Positions 17,153 to 26,784 of a DNA stretch of 64,000 bases are shown piece by piece; position 1 is the first letter of the stretch; each line of letters starts with the position of its first letter. The notes under the pieces are model-generated. The model was not told the origin of the DNA. It was given only the letters and a program-made list of their open reading frames with translations, and did no database searches. Position numbers and translations under genes: made by a program. The stretch is from JARRNE01 sp963824085 (GTDB lineage: Bacteria > Pseudomonadota > Gammaproteobacteria > Chromatiales > Chromatiaceae). Where the stretch lies: NCBI GenBank assembly GCA_963824085.1, contig CAWGNT010000015.1, positions 558,001 through 622,000 of the forward strand, read 5' to 3'.

Positions 17153-18538
17153 TCATACGCCTCTGCCCGGTGGCGAGCCCTCTTTCATCGTCCCTTCTGG
17201 GTCTTTGGGATTGGAGTCCTCCGTGCGAGCCGCGCGGTCGAGCTCGCGCAGACGCCCGAGCTTTTCGCGGATCTTGATTTCCAGTCCCCGACCCACTGGG
17301 CGGTAATAGGTTGGGCTACCAAAGCCGTCGGGGAAGTAGCTCTCCCCGGCCGCGTACCCCTCCGGCTCGTCATGCGCGTATCGGTAGCGCCGGCCGTAGC
17401 CGAGCTCCTTCATCAGACCGGTGGGCGCATTGCGCAAGTGCAGCGGGACCTCCAGGGAGCCGGAGCGCCGCACATCTTCCAGTGCCGCGCTCCAGGCGGT
17501 GTAGACCGCGTTGCTCTTGGCCGCACAGGCCATGTAGGTCACGGCCTGGGCGACCGCGAGCTCCCCTTCCGGGCTGCCGAGGCGCTCCTGGACATCCCAT
17601 GCGTTCAGCGCCAGCTCGAGGGCGCGGGGATCGGCGTTCCCGATGTCCTCCGAGGCCATGCGCACGACGCGGCGCGCCACGTAGAGGGGATCGCCGCCGC
17701 CATCGATCATGCGTGCGAGCCAGTACAGCGCCGCATCCGGCGCAGAGCCGCGCACCGACTTGTGTAGGGCCGAGATCTGTTCGTAGAAGACGTCGCCGCC
17801 CTTGTCGAATCGACGCACGTGACCAGTGATCACCTCGGCCACCGTCTGCGCCGTAATCATCTCGCCCTCGGCCAGATCTCCTGCGAGCTCCAAGAGGTTC
17901 AAGGCCCGCCGGGCATCGCCGTCCGCAGCCTCCGCAATCTGGCGGCGCTGCTCCGCGGCGAGGATAAGACCGCGCGCCCCTAGCCCGCGCACGGTGTCGG
18001 CCAAGGCTCGGTCGATCACCCGCTCAAGGTCGCCGACCTCCAAGGCCCTCAGCACATAGACCCGCGCCCGCGACAAGAGGGCCGCGTTGAGCTCGAAGGA
18101 CGGGTTCTCGGTCGTGGCCCCAATGAAGACGAGCGTACCGTCCTCCACATGGGGCAGAAAGGCATCCTGCTGGCTCTTGTTGAACCGATGCACCTCGTCG
18201 ATGAAGAGGATGGTCCCGCGCCCTTCCCGCGTACGGACGGCCTTTGCCTCGGCGACGGCCTCGCGGATGTCCTTTACGCCGGAGAGTACCGCGGAGAGCC
18301 TCAGGAAGTGGGCGCCGGAGTAGCTGGCGAGCAGCCGGGCAAGCGTCGTCTTCCCCGTTCCAGGCGGTCCCCAGAAGATCATGGAGTGAGGACGGTCGGC
18401 CTCGATTGCCTGACGCAACGGCTTGCCGGGGGCGAGCAGGTGGGCCTGACCGACGAGCTCTTCCAGCGTGCGCGGGCGCAGGCGCTCCGCGAGTGGCACC
18501 GACGCGGATGCGTCCGCGGACGGAGGAGCCTTCATCAT
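17153..18538 (-). CDS. rarA: Replication-associated recombination protein A (RarA/MgsA), AAA+ ATPase
   Basis: Clamp-loader-like ATPase acting at stalled forks. The 461-residue product has PLAERLRPRTLEELVGQ, Walker A GPPGTGKTTLA, Walker B ILFIDEVHRFNKSQQD, a GATTENPSFE sensor block, and the C-terminal tetramerisation region (GDPLYVARRVVRMASEDIG, HLRNAPTGLMKELGYG). Two adjacent ATGs (18538, 18535) are possible starts. It lies downstream of lolA and ftsK, the same order as in E. coli. Confidence 0.95.
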   Translation of the reverse strand: MMKAPPSADASASVPLAERLRPRTLEELVGQAHLLAPGKPLRQAIEADRPHSMIFWGPPGTGKTTLARLLASYSGAHFLRLSAVLSGVKDIREAVAEAKAVRTREGRGTILFIDEVHRFNKSQQDAFLPHVEDGTLVFIGATTENPSFELNAALLSRARVYVLRALEVGDLERVIDRALADTVRGLGARGLILAAEQRRQIAEAADGDARRALNLLELAGDLAEGEMITAQTVAEVITGHVRRFDKGGDVFYEQISALHKSVRGSAPDAALYWLARMIDGGGDPLYVARRVVRMASEDIGNADPRALELALNAWDVQERLGSPEGELAVAQAVTYMACAAKSNAVYTAWSAALEDVRRSGSLEVPLHLRNAPTGLMKELGYGRRYRYAHDEPEGYAAGESYFPDGFGSPTYYRPVGRGLEIKIREKLGRLRELDRAARTEDSNPKDPEGTMKEGSPPGRGV

Positions 18539-18594
18539 GTTTCGGTCCAACGCCCACCCGCCACCGTGCAAGGCTTGCGAAATCCTGCTGGTGG

Positions 18595-19287
18595 TCAGTC
18601 CACGTTCAGAAAAGTGCCACCTGGCGGCAGTTTCAGGTGAAACAGGCTGTCGTCGAGGGGGGGGTTACGCTTGGTGTCGGTAAAGGTGAACCGTGTCAGT
18701 TGGCCAAAGCTGTCTTCCATGAGCAAGGTGTCGAGGTGATCACCGACGAACCCTATCCGAATCCTGACCACCTGCGTGTCCTTGGCCCGCGGCTCGAGCT
18801 CAACCCATACGCGACCCTCGCCGCCATTCCAGGGTTGGATCTTGAACTGGCGTTCGATCGGCGCACCCCCTGCCAGCAGCTCCGCCGGCGTCCCCCGCAA
18901 CGCCTTGTCCTCACTCTGATGCGAGATCTGGTCCAGCTCCAGGTCGTGCATCCAAACGCGGCTGCCGTCGGCGACTATGACCTGCTTCACGGGGGTGCGG
19001 TATACCCACCGGAACTTGCCCGGTCGCTTGAGATAGAGCGTACCGTCCGACTGCACCATGCGGCCACCATCGGCCGCCAGCGTGACCTGCTCGAATTGCG
19101 AGCTCAAGGTAGTCAGGCCCTTCAGGAAGGCGTGCAGACGCTCCGCCCCGTCCGCCTTGGCAGCAGCTGATTGCGCCAACACGATGCCAAAAAGGGTCAC
19201 GACGATCCGAATGACGCCCCACATGCGCCGATTCGGAGTGCAGCGAGGCTCAGCGGCCATTGCGAATGTCACTTCTCGCATCTCCAT
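18595..19287 (-). CDS. lolA: Outer-membrane lipoprotein carrier protein LolA
   Basis: Periplasmic chaperone that ferries lipoproteins from LolCDE to LolB. It has a hydrophobic signal (WGVIRIVVTLFGIVLAQSAAAKA) and the LolA blocks LSSQFEQVT, DGTLYLKRPGKFRWVYRTP and MEDSFGQLTRFTF. The ATG at 19287 overlaps the ftsK stop (TAATG) and has an AGAGGA ribosome site, so I use it, although it puts 21 extra residues before a more usual start at 19224. Near the 3' end is a run of eight C on the coding strand (18657-18664). Confidence 0.92.
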   Translation of the reverse strand: MEMREVTFAMAAEPRCTPNRRMWGVIRIVVTLFGIVLAQSAAAKADGAERLHAFLKGLTTLSSQFEQVTLAADGGRMVQSDGTLYLKRPGKFRWVYRTPVKQVIVADGSRVWMHDLELDQISHQSEDKALRGTPAELLAGGAPIERQFKIQPWNGGEGRVWVELEPRAKDTQVVRIRIGFVGDHLDTLLMEDSFGQLTRFTFTDTKRNPPLDDSLFHLKLPPGGTFLNVD

Positions 19288-21638
19288 TAGTCCTCTGGTG
19301 GAGGCGGCGCCAGCACCTCTCGGTTGCCGTTGGTTTCGGCGGGCCCGACGACGCCGATACGTTCCATCTCCTCGATCATACGAGCGGCCCGGTTATACCC
19401 GATCTTGAGCCGCCGCTGCACGCCCGAGATGGATGCCCGACGCGACTCGGTCACGATCCGAACCGCCTCGTCGAACAGCGGGTCCTGGTCCTCCGTCTCG
19501 CCTGCTCCGCGTGGATCGACGTCGATTCCCGGAATCCCGTCCCCCGAGTCCTGCAGAATGGTGTCGATATAGTCGGGCTCACCAAGCTGTTTCAGGTATT
19601 CCACGACCCTATGCACCTCGTGGTCGTCCACGAAAGCGCCGTGGACGCGTTGCGGAAAGCTGGTGCCGGGCGGCAGATACAGCATGTCGCCGTAGCCCAA
19701 CAGGTGCTCGGCTCCCATTTGGTCCAGGATGGTCCGCGAATCGACCCTGGCGGATACCTGGAAGGCCATGCGCGTTGGAATGTTCGCCTTGATGAGACCA
19801 GTCAACACGTCCACCGACGGCCGCTGCGTCGCCAGCAAGAGGTGGATACCAGATGCACGCGCCTTTTGGGCCAAGCGGGCGATGAGCTCCTCTACCTTCT
19901 TGCCCACCACCATCATCATGTCCGCAAGCTCGTCAATGATGACCACGATGTAGGGCAGATGGTTCAACGTCGGCGCCTGCTCAGACTCCTCGCCGTCGGC
20001 GCCGCCGTGCTCGGTCACGTAGAACGGATCGGGTATCGGTGCCCCCGCGGTCTCGGCATCCGCAACCTTTCGGTTATACCCCGCGATGTTGCGCACCCCC
20101 AGCTGCGCCATGAGCCGATAGCGGCGCTCCATCTCCCCGACGCACCAACGAAGGGCATTCGCCGCCTCCTTCATGTCCGTGACCACCGGGGTGAGCAGGT
20201 GCGGAATGCCCTCGTAGACGGAGAGCTCCAGCATCTTGGGATCCACCATGATGAGGCGGACGTCGCGCGGGCTCGCCTTGTAGAGGAGGCTGAGAATCAT
20301 GGCGTTGATGGCCACGGATTTCCCCGAGCCGGTGGTCCCCGCGATCAGGGCGTGGGGCATGCGATTGAGGTCCGCGACCACGGGGTGGCCGGCGATGTCC
20401 GTCCCAAGAGCGAGGGTAAGCGGGGACTTCGCGTCTTGGTAGGGATGCGAGCCCAGCACCTCACCGAGGTATACCGTCTCCCGCTGCTCGTTCGGAATCT
20501 CGAGCCCGATCACGGACTTGCCGGGGATCACCTCCACCACGCGCACACTGACGGTCGAGAGCGCGCGTGCGATGTCCTTGGAGAGGCCGGTGATCTTGCT
20601 CACCTTGGTGCCGGGGGCGAGCTGCAGCTCGAACAAGGTGACGACGGGTCCCGGGTGTACGGCCACCACATGCACCGCAACACCGAAGTCCGCGAGTTTG
20701 GACTCGACGTCCCGCGAGAGCGCCTCCAGCATCTCCGGCGTGTATCCCTTACCGCTCTTGCGGGGTGGGTCCAGAAGCTCGATGGGCGGACGCTCACCGT
20801 CGCCTGCGAGCTGGGGCAATGGCAGCTGACGCTCGTCGCGCGCCACGCGCCTGTGCGCTTTCGGTTTCGGCGGTTTATCGGCGCCGGGCACGGCCTGCGC
20901 CACCACCGTAGGCGCTGCGGCCAGAGATGCCTGCTCAGCAGCGAGGACCGGCGACCGGCGCTTTGAAAGCGGTCGCTGTTGACGCGAATCCCTCTCCCTG
21001 CGCTGCTGGCGCAGCGTCTGTGCCCAGGCCCGCCCTCGACGCATCGCGGCCAAACAGGCGGCACCAATGGCGTCCAAGATGACGAACCAAGAGATCCCGG
21101 AAAAGAGCGTAAAGCCCGCGAGAAAGATCCCGGACAGGAACAGAGTCGCGCCCGTTGGACTGAAAATGCCGGTCATGCGCTCGGCGATTAGCAGCCCCAG
21201 GCCGCCGCCGATCCCATTCGGGAGATTGTGTGCCAACCCGGCCAGATGGACGCTCACAAGCGCCGAGCCAGCAGCGAGCGTCACGATAAACCCCAGCCAG
21301 CGCAGCGCCAGCAGGTGAACCTGAGTGTCGGGCTCCGGGTCCGGGCGGCGGAAGACGAGATAGGCGCTCCAAGCCACCATAACCGGGATGAGATATGCGA
21401 AGAGCCCGAAGAGATAAAGGGCCACGTCAGCGAACCAGGCCCCCACACGCCCACCGGCATTTGCCACGGCATCGCCGTGTCCGACATGCGACCAACCAGG
21501 ATCCTGGGGCGAGTAGCTCGCGAGCGACAGTACCAGGTACAGCGCCACGCAAACGAGAGACCACATGGCCCCTTCGCGCACGGCACGCTGCACGTAATCA
21601 CCGAAGCTAAGCTGGCCTACTCGCGTTGCCTGTACCAA
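19287..21638 (-). CDS. ftsK: DNA translocase FtsK
   Basis: Septal protein that pumps DNA during chromosome segregation and activates XerCD. The product of about 783 residues has four N-terminal membrane helices, a short basic linker, the alpha/beta motor with Walker A TTGSGKSVAINAM and Walker B YIVVIIDELADMMM, and the C-terminal winged-helix gamma domain (RRASISGVQRRLKIGYNRAARMIEEME). The linker is short compared with E. coli FtsK. I take TTG at 21638 as start because GGAGGGAG sits six bases before it; an ATG at 21740 would overlap the end of ald. Confidence 0.93.
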   Translation of the reverse strand: MVQATRVGQLSFGDYVQRAVREGAMWSLVCVALYLVLSLASYSPQDPGWSHVGHGDAVANAGGRVGAWFADVALYLFGLFAYLIPVMVAWSAYLVFRRPDPEPDTQVHLLALRWLGFIVTLAAGSALVSVHLAGLAHNLPNGIGGGLGLLIAERMTGIFSPTGATLFLSGIFLAGFTLFSGISWFVILDAIGAACLAAMRRGRAWAQTLRQQRRERDSRQQRPLSKRRSPVLAAEQASLAAAPTVVAQAVPGADKPPKPKAHRRVARDERQLPLPQLAGDGERPPIELLDPPRKSGKGYTPEMLEALSRDVESKLADFGVAVHVVAVHPGPVVTLFELQLAPGTKVSKITGLSKDIARALSTVSVRVVEVIPGKSVIGLEIPNEQRETVYLGEVLGSHPYQDAKSPLTLALGTDIAGHPVVADLNRMPHALIAGTTGSGKSVAINAMILSLLYKASPRDVRLIMVDPKMLELSVYEGIPHLLTPVVTDMKEAANALRWCVGEMERRYRLMAQLGVRNIAGYNRKVADAETAGAPIPDPFYVTEHGGADGEESEQAPTLNHLPYIVVIIDELADMMMVVGKKVEELIARLAQKARASGIHLLLATQRPSVDVLTGLIKANIPTRMAFQVSARVDSRTILDQMGAEHLLGYGDMLYLPPGTSFPQRVHGAFVDDHEVHRVVEYLKQLGEPDYIDTILQDSGDGIPGIDVDPRGAGETEDQDPLFDEAVRIVTESRRASISGVQRRLKIGYNRAARMIEEMERIGVVGPAETNGNREVLAPPPPED

Positions 21639-21696
21639 AACTCTCCCTCCGATTAGCAGACTGATTATAGCCTTAACGGAGCTTCTTCGCGCAATT

Positions 21697-22752
21697 TCAA
21701 GGACTGATGGCGGGATGAGCGACGGCGCCACCAGCAACATTCACGGCCGCGGAGAGGACGGGGTCCGAGCGCCAGTCGCGATTCGTCAATCGCGCGACCC
21801 AGGGGAACAGGCTAGCGCACAGCGCCCGCGAGGCACTCCGAGGGACGGCGCCCGGCATATTCGTGACCGCGAAGTGCACCACGCCGTGGACGCTGTACGT
21901 GGGGGCCTCGTAGGTCGTCGGGCGCGTCGTCCCGATACATCCGCCCTGGTCTACCGCGATGTCCACGATCACGCTGCCCGGTTCCATTCCGGCCACTTGG
22001 GACTCGGTGATCAGGCGCGGTGCCCTGGCGCCCGGCACCAGTACGGCACCGATCAACAGGTCAGCCTCCTCGACTGCCCGGGCGAGGCTATCGGCATGGG
22101 GGTATAGGGTGGTGACATTGGGGCCCGCCCGGCGCATCGAGGCGAGCTTCTGCACGTTGCGGTCGAGCACAGTCACCCTCGCCCCGATCGCGGCCGCCGT
22201 CCGGACCGCCGCCGATCCGGCGTTGCCGGCACCCAGCACCACCACATGCCCGCGCTCCGCCGCGGGGAGTCCGCCGAGGAGAAGCCCCTTGCCGCCCTGA
22301 GGAGTCTGCAGCAAGGTTGTTCCGATCTGCACAGCCAGCCTGCCTGCGATGTCGCTCATGGGGGCGAGGATCGGCAGTCGCCCGTCGTCCACAACCGTCT
22401 CAAAGGCAAGTGCGGTGAGACCGATATCGGTGAGGCGCTCGGTGAGCGCGGGGTTCGCCGCCAAGTGCAGGAACGAGAAGAGGATCTGATCGCGCCGCAA
22501 GAGATCGATCTCGGGGCCCCACGGCTCCTTGACCTTCACCACCAGGTCCGCCAATCGATAAACGGTCGGTGCATCCTCTGCGATGGTTGCCCCGGAAGCC
22601 TCGTAATCTCTGTCGGAAAAGCCGCTGCCGAGCCCGGCACCCCTTTCTACCACGACCTCGTGACCCATCCGACTCAGATCGCCGCAGGCATCGGGAATAA
22701 GGGCGACCCGGGCCTCCAGGGGTTTGATTTCTCGGGGGATGCCGATGTGCAT
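21697..22752 (-). CDS. ald: Alanine dehydrogenase
   Basis: NAD-dependent oxidative deamination of alanine to pyruvate and ammonia, or the reverse. The 351-residue protein begins MHIGIPREIKPLEARVAL, has the catalytic Lys in VKVKEP and His in SFLHLAA, PMSDIAGRLA, an NAD fold at VVLGAGNAGSAAVRTA, and DIAVDQGGC with NMPGAVPRSAS. It occupies the place between trxB and ftsK where E. coli has lrp. Its stop is about 60 bases before the ftsK start. The divergent trxB lies 166 bases away. Confidence 0.93.
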   Translation of the reverse strand: MHIGIPREIKPLEARVALIPDACGDLSRMGHEVVVERGAGLGSGFSDRDYEASGATIAEDAPTVYRLADLVVKVKEPWGPEIDLLRRDQILFSFLHLAANPALTERLTDIGLTALAFETVVDDGRLPILAPMSDIAGRLAVQIGTTLLQTPQGGKGLLLGGLPAAERGHVVVLGAGNAGSAAVRTAAAIGARVTVLDRNVQKLASMRRAGPNVTTLYPHADSLARAVEEADLLIGAVLVPGARAPRLITESQVAGMEPGSVIVDIAVDQGGCIGTTRPTTYEAPTYSVHGVVHFAVTNMPGAVPRSASRALCASLFPWVARLTNRDWRSDPVLSAAVNVAGGAVAHPAISP

Positions 22753-22918
22753 CGCTCGCTTGGTTTGCTTTACCAGGCCGCGTGCAACCCGTACCATTTG
22801 TACTTTTGGTCGGCCTGCGCTGCGAGGAAACTGGCCCGGCGTTCCGACCCATCCTGCAGGGCGGCGCCGCTAGGCGGGTGCTGCGGTAGGGACGATGTAA
22901 TACTTCGGAGCATTATAC

Positions 22919-23878
22919 ATGAGCGAAACGAGGCACTGCCGTCTGCTGATCCTGGGTTCCGGCCCTGCGGGTTACGCAGCGGCCGTCTATGGAGCGCGCG
23001 CGAATCTGAGTCCTGTGCTGGTAACCGGTCTCGAGCAAGGGGGTCAGCTCATGACCACCACCGACGTGGACAACTGGCCCGGAGATCCGGACGGCGTGCA
23101 GGGCCCGGATCTGATGGAGCGAATGCGCCGACACGCCGAGCGCTTCGAGACCGAGATCATCTTCGATCACATCAACAAGGCGGAGCTTGGCGAGCGCCCG
23201 TTTCGCCTGACCGGCGACTCGGGAGTCTATACCTGCGATGCCCTTGTCATCGCGACGGGCGCCAGCGCCAGATACCTGGGTTTGCCCTCGGAGCAGGAAT
23301 TTCGGGGCCGCGGCGTCTCCGCCTGCGCCACCTGCGACGGCTTCTTCTACAAGAAGCAGAAGGTCGCCGTCATCGGGGGCGGAAACACCGCCGTCGAGGA
23401 GGCCCTATACCTCTCGAACATCGCCTCCGAGGTGACCCTGGTGCACCGCCGCGATGCCCTCCGGGCCGAGAAGATCATGCAGGCCCATCTGTTCGAGAAG
23501 GAGGCTCACGGCAATGTGCGTATCGAGTGGAGTCATGTCCTTGATGAGGTCCTGGGCGATCCGACCGGGGTCACCGGTATCCGCATCAGAAACGTGGCGG
23601 ACGGCGCGACGAAGGACATCGCGCTCCAGGGTGTCTTCATTGCCATCGGTCACCAGCCCAACACCCAGATCTTCGACGGACAGTTAGACATGACCAACGG
23701 CTACATCGAGGTCAAGAGCGGCGCCGAAGGCAACGCAACGGCCACCTCGATTCCGGGTGTATTCGCGGCCGGTGACGTCATGGACCACGTCTATCGCCAG
23801 GCCATTACCTCCGCTGGCACCGGCTGCATGGCTGCCTTGGACGCGGAGAAATACCTCGACGCCCTGGCCGGGGACTGA
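22919..23878 (+). CDS. trxB: Thioredoxin-disulfide reductase
   Basis: FAD/NADPH flavoprotein that keeps thioredoxin reduced. The 319-residue protein has FAD-binding GSGPAGYAAAVYGARA at the N-terminus, the redox pair in CATCDG (Cys137/Cys140), NADPH-binding GGGNTAVEEAL and the C-terminal FAD block GVFAAGDVMDHVYRQ. A conserved neighbour of the aat and ftsK regions in gammaproteobacteria. A 20-base perfect GC palindrome follows the stop. Confidence 0.96.
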   Translation: MSETRHCRLLILGSGPAGYAAAVYGARANLSPVLVTGLEQGGQLMTTTDVDNWPGDPDGVQGPDLMERMRRHAERFETEIIFDHINKAELGERPFRLTGDSGVYTCDALVIATGASARYLGLPSEQEFRGRGVSACATCDGFFYKKQKVAVIGGGNTAVEEALYLSNIASEVTLVHRRDALRAEKIMQAHLFEKEAHGNVRIEWSHVLDEVLGDPTGVTGIRIRNVADGATKDIALQGVFIAIGHQPNTQIFDGQLDMTNGYIEVKSGAEGNATATSIPGVFAAGDVMDHVYRQAITSAGTGCMAALDAEKYLDALAGD

Positions 23879-23896
23879 CACCCACCATCCCGTTCG

Positions 23897-23916
23897 GGCG
23901 GCCCGGCCGGGCCGCC
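23897..23916. repeat. Perfect 20-base GC palindrome after trxB
   Basis: Bases 23897-23906 are the exact reverse complement of 23907-23916. It starts 19 bases past the trxB stop and has no following T-tract, so it could be a weak terminator, a message-stabilising hairpin or a chance GC repeat. Confidence 0.6.
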
Positions 23917-24010
23917 GCACACGGCGTCCGCCGCCAAGCTCGGTCTTGCCCTTCGTCCTCCCACCCCACATGTTTTCCGGTTGAGCAGAACACCGGATTA
24001 CGCCGCGCAC

Positions 24011-25162
24011 ATGTTGAGCCTCACCACCCACAGTGCTATCGAGGAGATCTCAGCGGAGGCATGGAACCGGCTGGTCGACCGTGACACGCCGTTTCTGCGC
24101 CACGAGTTCTTGGCCGCCCTGGAACGGCACGGATGCGTCGGCGAGACGTTCGGCTGGCTCCCGCACCACCTCGCGCTGCACGATTCCTCAGGGGCGCTTG
24201 TCGCTGCAGCCCCTTGCTACCTTAAGCTCAACTCTTACGGGGAGCTGGTCTTCGACTGGGCCTGGGCGGACGCCTATCGCCGCGCGGGGCTAGCCTACTA
24301 CCCCAAGCTGGTCGTGGCGTCTCCTTATACCCCAGCAACCGGACCACGCATCCTCACCGCAGACTCCACGCGCCGACCGGAGTACGCCGCGGCCTTGATT
24401 CGCGGCGCCAATGAGGTGGCCGAGCGGCTCGGCGTCTCCTCCCTCCACTGGCTCTTCGTCACCGAGCAAGAGACAGTCTGGTTGGAGCGTGAAGGGCTGA
24501 TGCGGCGCGTCGGCTGCCAGTTCCACTGGGAGAATCGGGGTTACAGCCGCTTCGATGATCTGCTTGGCGAGTTTTCTGCCGAGAAGCGCAAGAAGGTGAG
24601 ACGGGAGCGCCGGCGGGTCTCGGAGGCAGGCATACGCTTTCGCCTGTTGTCGGGCGGTGAGGTATCGCACCACGAGTGGGAGATCTTCCATCGCCTCTAT
24701 TGCGATACCTTCGACAAGCGCGGCGGATGGCCCACCCTGTCGCTCGCCTTCTTCCGCGAGATCGCGCAGACGATGGGAGACAACTTGCTCCTCGTGCTCG
24801 CCTATCACAGCGACCAGATCGTGGCCGCTGCTTTCGATCTCGTGGGCACGAGGACGCTTTACGGCCGCCATTGGGGCTGCTTCGAGGACTTCCACAGCCT
24901 TCACTTCGAGGCCTGCTATTACCAGGGCCTCGACTACTGCATCGCAAACGGCCTCCAGCGCTTCGAGCCAGGGGCGCAGGGCGAGCACAAAGTGAGCCGC
25001 GGCTTCCTGCCCACCCGCACCTGGTCGGCGCACTGGATCGCCGACGAGCAGCTCCGCGGCGCCATCGGCCGCTTTCTCGTGCTTGAGCGTGAAGGAATGG
25101 AAGACTACCTCCTCGAGATGCAGGACCGCAGCCCCTTCAAGGCGGAGCCGTCCGCCGCTTAG
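24011..25162 (+). CDS. FemAB-like GNAT-fold N-acyltransferase (DUF482)
   Basis: A 383-residue protein of the FemAB-like DUF482 family, which resembles peptidoglycan-branching acyl/aminoacyltransferases. Blocks include DTPFLRHEFLAALERHG, APCYLKLNSYGELVFDWAWA, FSAEKRKKVRRERR, LYGRHWGC and the C-terminal EPGAQGEHKVSRGFLP. Substrate is unknown. The neighbours aat and bpt are also transferases with GNAT-like folds that use aminoacyl-tRNA, which makes a related chemistry plausible but unproven. The start is ATG 24011; a TTG at 23981 is possible. Confidence 0.82.
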   Translation: MLSLTTHSAIEEISAEAWNRLVDRDTPFLRHEFLAALERHGCVGETFGWLPHHLALHDSSGALVAAAPCYLKLNSYGELVFDWAWADAYRRAGLAYYPKLVVASPYTPATGPRILTADSTRRPEYAAALIRGANEVAERLGVSSLHWLFVTEQETVWLEREGLMRRVGCQFHWENRGYSRFDDLLGEFSAEKRKKVRRERRRVSEAGIRFRLLSGGEVSHHEWEIFHRLYCDTFDKRGGWPTLSLAFFREIAQTMGDNLLLVLAYHSDQIVAAAFDLVGTRTLYGRHWGCFEDFHSLHFEACYYQGLDYCIANGLQRFEPGAQGEHKVSRGFLPTRTWSAHWIADEQLRGAIGRFLVLEREGMEDYLLEMQDRSPFKAEPSAA

Positions 25163-25169
25163 GCGCCTG

Positions 25170-25910
25170 ATGCTATTCCTCCTCGACCCTCATGATCCCG
25201 CCGCGCCTTTTCCCGACGTCCGCCTCGCGGAGCGGGAGCCCAACGGGTTGCTCGCCGTCGGCGGGGACTTGAGCGTCCCGCGCCTGCTCAATGCCTACCG
25301 TCGCGGAATCTTTCCCTGGTTCAGCCGCGGCGACCCGATCCTCTGGTGGGCGCCGGACCCCAGGACCGTGCTCTATCCCAACCGGATTCGGGTCGCGAGG
25401 AGCCTGCGCAAGGCGATGCGCAAACGTATCCTTGGGGTCACGGTGGACCAGGCCTTCGACGCCGTCATCACAGGCTGCTCGGCACCGCGCGCCGGCAGCG
25501 AAGGAACCTGGCTGGTCCCGGAAATGATTGCCGCTTACAGGCGACTCCACCGCCAGGGGCTCGCACACTCGGTCGAGGTGTGGCGGGGGAACGAGCTCGT
25601 GGGCGGGCTATATGGCGTCGCCATCGGACGCGTATTCTTCGGGGAATCGATGTTCAGCCGCCTGAACGATGCCTCCAAGGTCGCCTTGGTGCATCTCTGC
25701 CGAACCCTTGATGCCTCGGGATTCCACCTCATCGACTGTCAGGTGCTCACCGGCCACCTGATCAGGATGGGCGCCGAGGAGGTCCCTCGGGCAGAATTCG
25801 TTCGCCTCCTCACCGAGTGGTGCGACCTGCCCGGGCACGCTGGACCCTGGGACCAGCCGGAGGTCACTTTTCCCGATCCCGGTCCCCGGCAAGGGCCGGA
25901 GAATCCATGA
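25170..25910 (+). CDS. aat: Leucyl/phenylalanyl-tRNA--protein transferase Aat
   Basis: Adds Leu or Phe to N-terminal Arg or Lys of proteins, creating an N-degron for ClpS-ClpAP. The 246-residue product has the family blocks FPDVRLAEREPNGLLAVGGDL, LLNAYRRGIFPWFSRGDPILWWAPDPR, HSVEVWRGNELVGGLYGVAIGRVFFGESMFS and HLIDCQVLTGHLIRMGAE. It begins seven bases after the FemAB-like stop and overlaps bpt by four bases. Confidence 0.96.
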   Translation: MLFLLDPHDPAAPFPDVRLAEREPNGLLAVGGDLSVPRLLNAYRRGIFPWFSRGDPILWWAPDPRTVLYPNRIRVARSLRKAMRKRILGVTVDQAFDAVITGCSAPRAGSEGTWLVPEMIAAYRRLHRQGLAHSVEVWRGNELVGGLYGVAIGRVFFGESMFSRLNDASKVALVHLCRTLDASGFHLIDCQVLTGHLIRMGAEEVPRAEFVRLLTEWCDLPGHAGPWDQPEVTFPDPGPRQGPENP

Positions 25911-26692
25911 CCAGCCGGCCCGACCTCGAGCGCCGCGCGGCACTGCCGCTCTACCTGACGGGCGAGCATGAATGCTCCTATATCGCGGGACTTTCCGCTC
26001 GAACCCTATTCGTCGATCCCCTGCAAAGAGTCGACTCCGGGACCTACCAGTTGCTGCTCGAGCGCGGTTTCCGCCGCAGCGGCGGGCATATCTACAGACC
26101 TGGGTGCGACCGCTGCCACCGCTGCGTATCCCTGCGCATACCGGTGCGCGCGTTCATGCCGACCCGGTCCCAGCGGCGCAACCGCGAACAGAATGGGCGC
26201 GATCTGGTGCTGACCAGCCGTCCGCCCGCCTTCGAGCCAGAGCATTACCGGCTCTACTACGCCTACCTCCAAAACCGACACCCCGACGGCAGCATGGCCG
26301 ACGCCAGTCCCGCGAGCTATTCCGACTTCCTGGTTACGGCTTGGGGCGGGGAGACCCGTTTTCTCGAGCTGCGACTCGAAGCCCGACTGGTTGCCGTGGC
26401 AGTCACCGACCTGCTACCCGGGGCTTTGTCGGCGGTCTACACTTTCTTCGACCCGCAGCTGTCCCACCGAGCTCCCGGCACCTACGCAATCCTGTGCCAG
26501 ATCGAGGAAGCGCGGCGCCTGGGCCTGGATTATCTCTACCTCGGCTACTGGATCGAGGAGTGCCGCAAGATGAGCTACAAGGACGGCTACCGCCCGACGG
26601 AGGCCTGGCTGGACGGGAGCTGGCGGCGCTTTGCGAAGGGGGAAACGATCCCGTGGAGAGCCCAGAATGACCCCGCCGAAAAGGCGTCCTGA
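25907..26692 (+). CDS. bpt: Aspartate/glutamate leucyltransferase Bpt (arginyltransferase family)
   Basis: Transfers Leu from Leu-tRNA to N-terminal Asp or Glu in the bacterial N-degron pathway; E. coli lacks it. The 261-residue protein shows HECSYIAGLSARTLFVDP, the Cys-rich YRPGCDRCHRCVSLRIPV segment, YYAYLQNRHPDGSM and the end block YLGYWIEECRKMSYKDGYRP. The ATG overlaps the aat stop (ATGA), so the two transferases are made together. ClpA and ClpS, which act on the products, are encoded within the next 3 kb. Confidence 0.93.
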   Translation: MTSRPDLERRAALPLYLTGEHECSYIAGLSARTLFVDPLQRVDSGTYQLLLERGFRRSGGHIYRPGCDRCHRCVSLRIPVRAFMPTRSQRRNREQNGRDLVLTSRPPAFEPEHYRLYYAYLQNRHPDGSMADASPASYSDFLVTAWGGETRFLELRLEARLVAVAVTDLLPGALSAVYTFFDPQLSHRAPGTYAILCQIEEARRLGLDYLYLGYWIEECRKMSYKDGYRPTEAWLDGSWRRFAKGETIPWRAQNDPAEKAS

Positions 26693-26729
26693 CCGCACGC
26701 CGCGACACAGCGGGGTCACATCTCTATGT

Positions 26730-26735
26730 TATACT
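26730..26735 (+). promoter_or_regulatory. Candidate -10 element upstream of infA
   Basis: TATACT preceded by TGT, 50 bases before the infA ATG. No good -35 hexamer is seen at the usual distance, so this may be an extended -10 promoter. Confidence 0.4.
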
Positions 26736-26784
26736 CGCGCAGTTTTTCGGAAGGAACCGTTTTGACGGACGACAACGCGAATCC

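Noticed and set aside
19260..20966. 568-codon plus-strand frame opposite ftsK
   Set aside because: It lies wholly over the ftsK motor domain, is rich in His and Arg from reversed GC codons, and has no family motif.
22246..23544. 432-codon plus-strand frame across ald and trxB
   Set aside because: It is antisense to ald and out of frame with trxB, both clear genes.
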